From: Rhizobium sp. CF122
GTDB lineage: Bacteria; Pseudomonadota; Alphaproteobacteria; Rhizobiales; Rhizobiaceae
Assembly (NCBI RefSeq): GCF_000282035.1
Contig: NZ_AKKA01000013.1
Span: 1-41,088, forward strand
Length of the DNA: 41,088 nucleotides
Direction of reading: 5' to 3'
Shown here: positions 16,921 to 23,747 of the stretch, one piece after another
How the letters are laid out: each line of letters starts with the position of its first letter
How positions within the stretch are numbered: position 1 is the first letter of the stretch
Notes under the pieces: generated by a model
Seen by the model: the letters and a program-made list of their open reading frames with translations, nothing else
The model's database searches: none
Told to the model about the DNA's origin: nothing
Made by a program: the position numbers and the translations under genes

Positions 16921-17405
16921 TTAGTGCGATAATCTAGATACGAGGGCTGCCATTTCTGCTCGGTTTGAACATTGAAGCTTAGTCAGGCAGTTTTCAAGGT
17001 GGGTCCGGACGGTTGCAAACCCGATATTCAGAACGCGCGCGATATCCTTATCGGAGCATCCACGTCTACCAGCAGCGCCACGTCGCGCTCGCGCTCCGTC
17101 AATTGCTCGAGGCTGACATCAGGCATGGTCGACAGAGCGCGCGCCAGAATACCGGGAAGAGCGATCTCACGATGGCTAAAGTCTGGGCGCGCCTGACCCC
17201 TGCAGATTCTGGCCATCTCCTTCGAGCACCCGTTGCGCGAAGTCCATGACCGCGCGCATTTCCTCTGTTACGGCGAGCATCCGGCTGGACACGGCGGCGA
17301 TCGGCATGGCCCCCCCCTGCGGGCGGCGCCTGTCCTCTCGGTCAAATACGCCGCCCGACCCCGACATTATCATCTGTCGGCCTCCCAGTCGCAGGAAAGT
17401 TCTCG
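16921..17405 (-). pseudogene. LuxR-family helix-turn-helix regulator, frameshifted
   Basis: On the minus strand a LuxR DNA-binding domain reads LEQLTERERDVALLV and then leaves frame at about 17060-17075. The continuation SDKDIARVLNIGFATVRTHL, then NCLTKLQCSNRAEMAALVSR and the TAA at 16921-16923, lie in another frame. Upstream, an in-frame stretch (MLAVTEEMRAVMDFAQRVLE, about 17240-17300) and PDFSHREIALPGILARAL fit the N-terminal part but also need a frame change near 17210. At least two frameshifts; no functional regulator. The 187 bases between the TetR stop and this pseudogene show no gene. Confidence 0.75.
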
Positions 17406-17528
17406 CCGCTTTCCCGACGCCAGGGCGCGGATCCGGAAGATGGCCTTGATGGCCTGGTCGGGTTAACCCCGGCTTTTTTGCATCTTGGTCGCCTTTCCGG
17501 GTGCCGCCTCGGTATAACCGCTTCCCAA

Positions 17529-17726
17529 TCACGTCGGATGCGCCTGAAGGGCTGCCAAAGCCGACGATTCCGCCTTCTTCTTCAGCTTGCGGAGAACTGG
17601 GGTTTTCTCGGCAGGGTTCTCCTCATCGTCGGGATCGATCGCCGAGCCGACCTCATCCATTCGGTGCTTTATCGCGAGCGCGTAGATGGTGTTCAGGATA
17701 TTCGGATCCCTTACATGTGGATCAGG
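17529..17726 (-). pseudogene. C-terminal ORF fragment of unknown family beside the intron 3' end
   Basis: Immediately 3' of the intron (minus strand) an open frame continues for about 60 codons: DPNILNTIYALAIKHRMDEV, then IDPDDEENPAEKTPVLRKLK and a basic, Ala-rich end with the stop at 17529-17531. It looks like genuine coding (acidic linker, Lys-rich tail) and may be the 3' exon of the gene into which the intron inserted. The 5' exon is not recognisable on the other side. Family unknown. Confidence 0.4.
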
Positions 17727-17763
17727 TCCCGGTAGGGACGATGGTTGCCCATCGCCCCCCGGC

Positions 17764-17798
17764 CAGATCCGTACGTGCGGCACTACCGCATACGGCTC
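17764..17798 (-). ncRNA. Group II intron catalytic domain V
   Basis: The 34-35 nt hairpin begins GAGCCGTATGCGG and ends CCGCACGTACGGATC, with the invariant AGC triad and the CG bulge before TACGG. Two features differ from the common form: the tip is TAGTG instead of a GAAA tetraloop, and one basal pair (G opposite A in CGGATC) is mismatched. Both fit loss of function after 5' truncation. It overlaps the last codons of the maturase frame. Confidence 0.75.
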
Positions 17799-18820
17799 CT
17801 ATCGGATGTTGTAACGGTAAGCCGAGCATCTGGATGCGGATGCATCAGGCGGCACGGTGGCAGGTATTTGCGAAGCAGCCTTTGGAAACGATCCCAAGGC
17901 ATGCGGTGTCGCTGGCTTCGACGCATCAATGCGTGTCGCCAAGCTCGACCAACTTCCCAGCGGAACCCTCCCAACCGTCTTAGATTGTCTGGCACCGCAT
18001 GGTAGTTCAAGTACCCCTGTAACACTTGCCGTAGCCACCGACCTACTACTGCCACCGGTTCATGGCGTCGTCGCATTAGCGTTTCTCGAACGGCCGCCAG
18101 CGTCGTGCGCATGCGCTTCTTGATCGTCAGACGGACAATCTTGAAGCCTCCATCATTGCGCCGCCTGCCGCAGCAATGCGTGAATCCCAGAAAGTCGAAG
18201 GTCTCTGGCTTGCGGATACCACGTTCCCGGCATTGTTGCACAGCATACCGCCCAAAGCGTATCAGCCGCGTCTTTTCCGGGTGCAGTTGCAAGCCAAACT
18301 GGGCGAAGCGCTCCCGCAGTTCTTGCAGGAAGCGCTGCGCCTCTCCTTCGTACTGGAACCCGATCACGCTGTCGTCGGCATAACGGACAATGATCACGTC
18401 GCCTTTAGCATTTCGAGTGCGCCATTGCTGGACCCATAAATCCAATGCGTAATGCAGGTAGATATTCGATAGCACGGGGCTAATTACAGAGCCTTGAGGA
18501 GTTCCTCGCGTTGATGCGACGCGGCGGCCGTCCTCAATCGTGCCCGCTTTCAGCCATTTGTGGATCAGGCGTATCAGCCGGCGGTCACCTACTCGATGTC
18601 CCAGGAAACGAAGCATCCACTCGTGATCGATTTCATCGTAAAACGAGCGAATATCCGCATCCAGTATCCAGTTGATTTTCCGCTTGTCGATCCCAACCCA
18701 CAAGGCGTCCAGCGCGTCGTGCTGGCCTTGCCGGAACCCGTATGAGAAGCCGAGGAAGTCCTGTTCATAGATCGCGTTCAGAACCGTGGACACGGCCATC
18801 TGCACGACTTTTTCTTCCAA
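17783..18820 (-). CDS. ltrA: Group II intron reverse transcriptase/maturase, N-terminally truncated
   Basis: Open frame of 345 codons with the reverse-transcriptase core: FSYGFRQGQHDALDAL (RT2), WILDADIRSFYDEIDHEWML (RT3), STRGTPQGSVISPVLSNIYL (RT4), YADD at 147-150 (RT5), LHPEKTRLIRFGRYA (RT6), FDFLGFTHCCGRR (RT7). A thumb/domain X follows (WLRQVLQGYLNYHAVPDN). No HNH endonuclease domain follows, as in RmInt1-like maturases. The only available starts (TTG 18820) fall in the middle of the conserved RPLGI-ALEEK motif, so about 60-80 residues are missing and the protein is probably inactive. It would splice and mobilise its host intron if complete. Confidence 0.85.
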   Translation of the reverse strand: MEEKVVQMAVSTVLNAIYEQDFLGFSYGFRQGQHDALDALWVGIDKRKINWILDADIRSFYDEIDHEWMLRFLGHRVGDRRLIRLIHKWLKAGTIEDGRRVASTRGTPQGSVISPVLSNIYLHYALDLWVQQWRTRNAKGDVIIVRYADDSVIGFQYEGEAQRFLQELRERFAQFGLQLHPEKTRLIRFGRYAVQQCRERGIRKPETFDFLGFTHCCGRRRNDGGFKIVRLTIKKRMRTTLAAVRETLMRRRHEPVAVVGRWLRQVLQGYLNYHAVPDNLRRLGGFRWEVGRAWRHALMRRSQRHRMPWDRFQRLLRKYLPPCRLMHPHPDARLTVTTSDRSRMR

Positions 18821-18835
18821 CGCTGCAATCCCGAG

Positions 18836-19165
18836 TGGACGGAGCCTTCCGGAAGGCAGGGCAGGCCCCGTCCTGCCCCTGCCCGTCCGGCGAGGACCGG
18901 GAGAACGGGGGACAAGCTGAAAACCGGAAGGGGATCACCCACCCGTAGGGCCCGTCCGGTGTCCGCAGCGCGGACGCCGACGGTGCTGCAGGCCGAAGGC
19001 CGAAGCATGGGGAAGGCCGGTTTTCTGCTTGTGGGGGAGAGAGGGCAGAGCCCTTTCTTCCCTCTCAGTGACTTGAAATTTGGTTGAACAATTTCTGCCG
19101 CCGCACGTTGGACTCACGTGCAGCGCGCGACGTGTCTGCCGAGGCCGGTGACGCCGACGCAGGTG
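18836..19165. other. GC-rich non-coding stretch with hairpins
   Basis: No gene recognised. A 14 bp perfect palindrome GCCTTCCGGAAGGC (18844-18857) overlaps a strong hairpin with arms GGCAGGGCAGG (18855-18865) and CCTGCCCCTGCC (18872-18883). The sequence between the intron remnant and the MFS gene does not resemble group II intron 5' domains, so it probably marks another recombination junction. Open frames on the minus strand here are low-complexity Arg/Pro/Gly readings of GC-rich DNA. Confidence 0.4.
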
Positions 19166-20377
19166 ATGAGGGCAGCTAGATCAGTGCAGCGGATCCACGC
19201 GACTTTCCTTTTTGCGGCCCGAGCTCTGCGTGATATCGGCGACGGCTTCGTGGCCATTCTGTTGCCGGTCTATCTCCTCGCATTAGGCTTCGCGCCTCTG
19301 CAGGTCGGCGTCATCGCAACCGCGTCGCTTCTCGGTTCGGCGCTCTTGACTATAGGCGTCGGGATCCTTGGCGCCCGATACGATCACCGCCAACTCCTGC
19401 TTGCCGCCGCCAGTCTGATGGTCGCCACGGGCGTGGCCTTTGCGGTGGTCCACGAGTACGCGCTGCTTTTAGTCATCGCGTTCGCCGGCACCATCAACCC
19501 GTCGGCAGGCAGCGTCAGCGTCTTCGTGCCCTTGGAGCATGCCGTGCTCACACGCGAAGTCACTGATGCCGCGCGGACCAAGATGTTCGCGCGTTACAGC
19601 CTTGTGGGTGCGCTCGCAGCCGCGGTGGGCGCGCTCGCTTCGGCGACCCCTGATCTTCTGGCTCCAGCCGGCCTCGACCAACTCACCGGCATCAAGGCGA
19701 TGTTCGTGCTCTACGCGTTGCTGGGTCTGCTCGGCGGCTTTCTCTACGCGCGGATCCCGCAACGCGGTCCAACGCCGGGGTCCGGCATCGCGTCCGCGCT
19801 CGGCCCCTCGCGCAATTTTGTTTTCAAGCTTGCGGCCCTCTTTAGCCTCGATGCTTTCGCCGGCGGCTTTGTCGTCCAGTCGCTGCTTGCCCTATGGCTT
19901 TTCGAAAAATTCGACCTGTCGCTCGCGGAAGCTGGATTTTTCTTCTTTTGGTCTGGCGTACTTTCGGCGTTCTCATTTCCCGTTGCAGCTTGGCTGTCCC
20001 GGCACATCGGACTCATCAACACAATGGTGTTCACACACATTCCGTCCAGCATCGCCCTGATGCTGGCGGCGCTTGCACCAACGCTCCCTCTGACGCTGGT
20101 TCTGTTGCTGATCCGCGCCGCGCTTTCGCAGATGGACGTCCCGACGCGATCGTCTTACGTCATGGCCGTCGTTACAGAGGCAGAGCGGGCGGCGGCCGCG
20201 AGCTTCACGTCTGTCCCGCGAAGCCTGGCCGCCGCAGCCAGTCCAGCGCTGGCCGGCGCTCTATTCGCTGCCTCTTTCCGAGCATGGCCCCTCCTGATCT
20301 GCGGTGCCCTGAAAATCATATACGATCTACTGCTGCTTATGCAGTTCCGGCACCTCAAACCGCCAGAGGAACGGTGA
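19166..20377 (+). CDS. MFS transporter
   Basis: Twelve-helix major facilitator of about 403 residues. Early helices: ATFLFAARALRDIGDGFVAI and LPVYLLALGFAPLQVGVIAT, which match an MFS group with an RxxGDG motif at helix 1. A RYDHRQLL loop separates helices 2 and 3, and the central loop RIPQRGPTPGSG separates the two halves. C-terminal half: FFFFWSGVLSAFSFPVAAWL and VPTRSSYVMAVV. I placed the start at ATG 19166, ahead of the first helix, although AGGTG is a weak ribosome site; a GTG at 19118 is possible. The substrate is unknown. It precedes the O-methyltransferase by 187 bp on the same strand. Confidence 0.85.
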   Translation: MRAARSVQRIHATFLFAARALRDIGDGFVAILLPVYLLALGFAPLQVGVIATASLLGSALLTIGVGILGARYDHRQLLLAAASLMVATGVAFAVVHEYALLLVIAFAGTINPSAGSVSVFVPLEHAVLTREVTDAARTKMFARYSLVGALAAAVGALASATPDLLAPAGLDQLTGIKAMFVLYALLGLLGGFLYARIPQRGPTPGSGIASALGPSRNFVFKLAALFSLDAFAGGFVVQSLLALWLFEKFDLSLAEAGFFFFWSGVLSAFSFPVAAWLSRHIGLINTMVFTHIPSSIALMLAALAPTLPLTLVLLLIRAALSQMDVPTRSSYVMAVVTEAERAAAASFTSVPRSLAAAASPALAGALFAASFRAWPLLICGALKIIYDLLLLMQFRHLKPPEER

Positions 20378-20563
20378 TGCGACCTTGCCGGTTTGGAGCG
20401 TTTTGCCAAGATGATCAATCGCGAACGTAGGAAAGGGGACCTACCGTGACAGTGTCTGAGCGAATCGAGGCTTTCGACAGCCACCTCGGTGGTCCTCCAA
20501 TTTGGGGAAGTGTTGAGCTCGCTCCATTCTGCTAAACTTGCGCTGACACTCGGGGAAAAAGCC

Positions 20564-21553
20564 ATGCCCAGCCCGTCGCAACAGATTATGAGGCTAGGAT
20601 TCGGGTTCGCCGTGTCACAGGCGCTGCGCGTCATAATCGAACTTAGCGTCCCCGATTTCGTGGCCACCGGCGAGCAGTCGGTGGATGACGTGGCGGCTAC
20701 CACTCGGTCAGATGCTGACGCGCTTTATCGTGTCATGCGACTTCTCGCGGCTGAAGGGGTCTTTAGGGAAGTATTGCCCCGGCATTTCGAGTTGACGGAG
20801 GTTGGCGCCGCGCTGCGCTCCGATCGGCCGGGTCCCGCTGACTTCGTGCGTATGACCAACAGCGAGGCTTATCTCGCCTTCGAGCAGCTTCTGTATTCTG
20901 TCCGCACAGGAATGCCAGCCTTCAACAAGGTGTTCGGGAGCTCACGGTTTGACTGGCTGTCGGAACACCCGGAACAGGCTGCCTTGTTTCAGCGTGCCAT
21001 GATCGCCTTGGGCCAAGGCAGCAACGAGGCCGTTGCCGAAGCTTATGACTTCAGGCCGTTCACGCGGATCGTCGATGTTGGGGGCGGACATGGTCAACTT
21101 CTCTCGCTGATCCTGGCGCGCAATCCCCATTTGAGCGGCGTGCTTTTCGATTTGCCTTCGGGCATCGCGGCAGCACATCAGGGTGCCGGAGGCGACCTGC
21201 CGCGGACCGAATTTATCTCCGGTGATTTCTTTGAGAGCGTTCCCAGCGGTGACGTCTACGTCATCAAGAAGGTCGTTCACGATTGGGACGATCGGCGTGC
21301 TGCAGCGATCCTGCGAAATTGCCGAAAGGCTATGCCGCCGAACGGGAGGGTGCTCGTGGCCGAGACGCTCGTGCCGCCGGGTAACGAACCGGACCTGATT
21401 AAAGAAATCGACGTGGTCATGCTCGCCGTCACCGGCGGCCTGGAGAGGACGGAGGCACAGTATGCCAGCCTGTTCGACGACGCCGGGCTACGACTTGAAC
21501 AACTGATTCAGACCCAAGGGCCTATTTCCATCCTTGAGGCGTCTCCGGCCTAA
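20564..21553 (+). CDS. SAM-dependent O-methyltransferase (hydroxyneurosporene/ASMT-type)
   Basis: A 329-residue class I methyltransferase of the O-methyltransferase-2 family. The N-terminal winged-helix dimerisation domain (GFAVSQALRVIIELSVPDFV, DADALYRVMRLLAAEGVF) precedes the SAM-binding motif IVDVGGGHGQLL at 169-180 and GVLFDLPSG. The catalytic segment is IKKVVHDWDD with His239, and GRVLVAETLVPPG follows. Such enzymes methylate hydroxyls on small aromatic or polyketide substrates. ATG 20564 has GGGGAA upstream and matches the family N-terminus; a start at 20489 would add 25 unsupported residues. It could serve the peptide-like cluster starting 100 bp after its promoter, but 216 bp and a separate promoter lie between. 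Confidence 0.9.
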   Translation: MPSPSQQIMRLGFGFAVSQALRVIIELSVPDFVATGEQSVDDVAATTRSDADALYRVMRLLAAEGVFREVLPRHFELTEVGAALRSDRPGPADFVRMTNSEAYLAFEQLLYSVRTGMPAFNKVFGSSRFDWLSEHPEQAALFQRAMIALGQGSNEAVAEAYDFRPFTRIVDVGGGHGQLLSLILARNPHLSGVLFDLPSGIAAAHQGAGGDLPRTEFISGDFFESVPSGDVYVIKKVVHDWDDRRAAAILRNCRKAMPPNGRVLVAETLVPPGNEPDLIKEIDVVMLAVTGGLERTEAQYASLFDDAGLRLEQLIQTQGPISILEASPA

Positions 21554-21651
21554 GACTGGATTGCGGTCGGGCAACCCTTGGAATCAGTCAATCATCAACC
21601 GCAAAAGTCCGTTAACCTGATTTCGCAGCCCTGCATGCCGGGGTTGGCAGA

Positions 21652-21681
21652 TTGACACCTGTCCATCAAACCTTCTATCTT
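21652..21681 (+). promoter_or_regulatory. Promoter of the peptidase/peptide cluster
   Basis: TTGACA (21652-21657), 18 bases, TATCTT (21676-21681), about 88 bp before the peptidase ATG. It is the best sigma-70-like match between the methyltransferase and the cluster and suggests the following genes are transcribed independently. Confidence 0.45.
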
Positions 21682-21769
21682 TCGGCGTGAAGGGCGGCCG
21701 CCGTTCCAACTAGGCGCAGTTGCAGCTACAGTTCGTCGCGGCCCGGCGGTCAAAACGAACGAGGCGCGC

Positions 21770-22405
21770 ATGGTACAGATGCCGATCGAATTCGAGTTAC
21801 CCCAGGTCGATCTCGGAAGCGGAACGCCGGCTGACAGTATCCTCGACGTGCCCTACCTCCAGCAACCCGCTTCCAACTGGTGCTGGGCGACGTGCGCGGT
21901 CATGGTGTCGCGGTTTCTCCTGAACAGTTCCACAGGAATCTGTCAGTTGGTTTCGACGCACTTCCAAGGTCAGCAGTGCTGCAACGGCGCGCCAACAGAA
22001 AACAGCGCGACGGGCAACAGCGGCTCCGATTTTTTCTGGGCTGATACGTCCTGCAACAAAACCATCAAAGCCGCACACGTCAGTCCGCTCTACAGCAAAC
22101 TTGGCATTCAATCCAATCATCGAGGTCAGAAAATAGACTTTGCAACGCTTGCCGATCAGATCACCAGTCTTGGCAGTCCCGTTGAAGTTGCTTTCGCCTG
22201 GCTCGGTGGTGGTGGGCACGTGACGGTCGTCAGGGGGATCAGCATGCAATCGCAAATGGTTCGTGTCAGCGATCCGTGGCCCGATATGGGAGAGGTGATC
22301 ATACCATTTTCTCAGCTTGAGTCAGCGTATGGCAGGGGCCAATGGTTTGATTGTTGGACGGACCTCCGCAAGCAACAGGAGACACCTTCCGATGATACAG
22401 TTTGA
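21770..22405 (+). CDS. Papain-like cysteine peptidase (AvrRpt2/C70-like)
   Basis: A 211-residue protein with a papain-like catalytic core. The active cysteine C38 lies in SNWCWATCAVMVSRF, preceded by a DVPYLQQ lead-in typical of C39/C70 peptidases. The histidine is H150 in GGGGHVTVVRG, and D168 in VSDPWPDMGEV takes the place of Asn/Asp. It has several further cysteines (C42, C58, C70, C71, C95, C195) and no signal peptide or type III secretion-like N-terminus that I can see. GAGG lies six bases before ATG 21770. The next gene starts 14 bases before its stop. Given two small paralogous peptides downstream, processing of a precursor peptide is the most interesting role, but this is inference. 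It could instead be a toxin or effector. Confidence 0.78.
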   Translation: MVQMPIEFELPQVDLGSGTPADSILDVPYLQQPASNWCWATCAVMVSRFLLNSSTGICQLVSTHFQGQQCCNGAPTENSATGNSGSDFFWADTSCNKTIKAAHVSPLYSKLGIQSNHRGQKIDFATLADQITSLGSPVEVAFAWLGGGGHVTVVRGISMQSQMVRVSDPWPDMGEVIIPFSQLESAYGRGQWFDCWTDLRKQQETPSDDTV

Positions 22406-22988
22406 CAACATAACGCATGACGAGCGGAAAAAGGTGGCTGAAGAAGCCGCGCCCTTGCTGCTGCAACTGCAAGGCCCAAACCTCGGTGGACCCGGAGCGA
22501 CAATGGTCCTGGGAACTTCCATGACCGAAGTGATGATCACGCCGCAGTGGGTTGCCGCTGAAGGTCTCGGAGGCGAGAGTGGCGAGCAATCCTTGTTACA
22601 GTCGACAGGTCAGACCATTTCCATCGTGGAGACGCGCGCAAACAACGGGACGGCTGTCGGTTACGTGCGCCACGCCACAGGCACCGGACGTGACAACACA
22701 GCGGTGCAGATCACGGCCGTGTCGGGCTCGGTTATCGCCGGCCGCATTCGCGATGGCCTCGAGTGGATTAAGGCAAATGTTCAAGGCGAGCCTACGGTGC
22801 GGGTGTTGACCGCGCCAGCCTACCAGCTTACGGCGCTTGGGCTTTACGCGGGCGACGAGTTGACCGGCATACTCACCGTTACGCCCATGACAGGCGGCCT
22901 GCCGATCGCAAATGAACAAGTTCTGACGCCAGCCGAGTTTCGGCAGCGGCTCCGCACGTTTGCACCCATTCAAGGACTTGAGCCGTAG
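22392..22988 (+). CDS. Protein of unknown family, coupled to the C70-like peptidase
   Basis: I do not recognise this 198-residue protein. It begins MIQFDNITHDERKKVAEEAA. Gly/Thr-rich strands follow (GGPGATMVLGTSMTEVMITP), and the central part is beta-rich and repetitive in character (IVETRANNGTAVGYVRHATG, AVQITAVSGSVIAGRIRDGL). It ends AEFRQRLRTFAPIQGLEP. No signal peptide, membrane helix or catalytic motif is evident. Its ATG lies inside the peptidase gene (14-base overlap), with AGGAG about ten bases upstream, so the two are translationally coupled and probably act together: as inhibitor or chaperone of the peptidase, as its substrate, or as a binding partner. Confidence 0.7.
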   Translation: MIQFDNITHDERKKVAEEAAPLLLQLQGPNLGGPGATMVLGTSMTEVMITPQWVAAEGLGGESGEQSLLQSTGQTISIVETRANNGTAVGYVRHATGTGRDNTAVQITAVSGSVIAGRIRDGLEWIKANVQGEPTVRVLTAPAYQLTALGLYAGDELTGILTVTPMTGGLPIANEQVLTPAEFRQRLRTFAPIQGLEP

Positions 22989-23105
22989 ATCGCAGAATCT
23001 ACACTTGCCAATTGCATTGCCCCTTGCTTCCGGGGATTCCCGTGATAAAACCTTGGTTGGGCAGGCTTACTCAGTTGCGACAATGATCGCCATAGAGGGC
23101 GCGTG

Positions 23106-23303
23106 ATGACCAACTCCGAAAAGAAAACAGCCGTACTTGTTGCATTGGTGAAGTCTGGCATCGTCGATTTGGAAAGTCTAGCGGATGGCATTGTCGAAAG
23201 ACTGCCGACAGATTTTAACATGGACAATCTAGGCCCAGATTTGGGAAGCTCTACCGGTGCCCTCGTTGGGCGGTGGTATGTGTATGTAGGCACAGAAGAG
23301 TAA
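23106..23303 (+). CDS. 65-residue peptide A, paralogue of peptide B
   Basis: Small protein of 65 residues, MTNSEKKTAVLVALVKSGIV and onward, then DLESLADGIVERLPTDF, an acidic/Gly segment LGPDLGSSTGALVG and the tail RWYVYVGTEE. GAGGG lies six bases before ATG 23106. It aligns without gaps to the second small gene, identical at 43 of 62 compared positions (my hand count). In the first 52 positions 40 match, but in the last ten only three do. A conserved front and variable tail is what precursor peptides often show. Family unknown. It contains no cysteine, so a lanthipeptide or disulfide product is excluded for this copy. Confidence 0.75.
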   Translation: MTNSEKKTAVLVALVKSGIVDLESLADGIVERLPTDFNMDNLGPDLGSSTGALVGRWYVYVGTEE

Positions 23304-23504
23304 CATCGCTTAGCCAGCAGGATTGGTGAATGGTTGCGCGGCGATGCATGATACCAAAAGACTGAACTCACGACTCGCCCAGGCGCAAATCCGGCGGCCG
23401 AAAGATCGCCGCGTAATCACCGAATTCCTCGCTGTCAACACTCATTGCACAACACGCTCTTGTGCCCTGGGCGCGAGAACATTCCGTTTCCAAGGAAGAC
23501 AGCC

Positions 23505-23702
23505 ATGAACGACGCCGAAAAGAAGACCGCTGTGCTGGTTGCCTTAGTCAAAGCAGGCATCGTAGATTTGGACAGCTTTGCCGATGGACTGGTAGAAAGG
23601 CTTCCCGCTGACTTCAATCCGAACGATTTGGGTCCTGATTTGGGAGGTTCTGCAGGATCATTGGTCGGTCCGTGGTTCGTTTTGGCTGGTGACCAAACAT
23701 AG
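23505..23702 (+). CDS. 65-residue peptide B, paralogue of peptide A
   Basis: Second copy, also exactly 65 residues: MNDAEKKTAVLVALVKAGIV, DLDSFADGLVERLPADF, LGPDLGGSAGSLVG and the tail PWFVLAGDQT. AAGGA lies eight bases before ATG 23505. A GG pair occurs where copy A has GS, near a plausible cleavage zone before SLVG/ALVG. The first 30 residues would form an amphipathic helix, typical of leader-like or carrier-recognition regions. The 201 bp between the copies is not itself duplicated as far as I can see. Preservation of both length and sequence, with shared frame-neutral changes, argues that both are real genes despite their size. Confidence 0.75.
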   Translation: MNDAEKKTAVLVALVKAGIVDLDSFADGLVERLPADFNPNDLGPDLGGSAGSLVGPWFVLAGDQT

Positions 23703-23747
23703 CCCGGTTTTTGTTCTCTACCTGCTACTTGAAGCTGGGGATTGGAA

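Larger units (their letters stand above)
17727..18835 (-). mobile_element. Group II intron, 5'-truncated
   Basis: The segment contains, in minus-strand order, a maturase reading frame lacking its N-terminus, then domain V (17764-17798), then a domain VI hairpin with GGCGATGG / CCATCGTCC arms around a GCAA loop, followed by CTACC with the expected branch-point adenosine and an end near 17727. The 5' RNA domains I-III and the maturase RT0 to RT2 region are absent, and recognisable maturase homology begins only at RPLGIAALEEK (about 18833). The element is therefore a dead 3' remnant. The exact ends are estimated from structure, not from an alignment. Confidence 0.75.

Noticed and set aside
17459..17468. 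GGGTTAACCC palindrome
   Set aside because: A 10 bp palindrome alone in a decayed region; no paired site or gene to connect it to.
18935..19117. Intron 5' end starting at a GTGCG-like sequence on the minus strand (about 19101)
   Set aside because: The sequence inward does not resemble group II domains I-III or the maturase N-terminus, so I did not extend the element.
23015..23045. Small CCCC/GGGG hairpin before peptide A as a terminator or attenuator
   Set aside because: Arms of four to five bases without a T-run; too weak to call.
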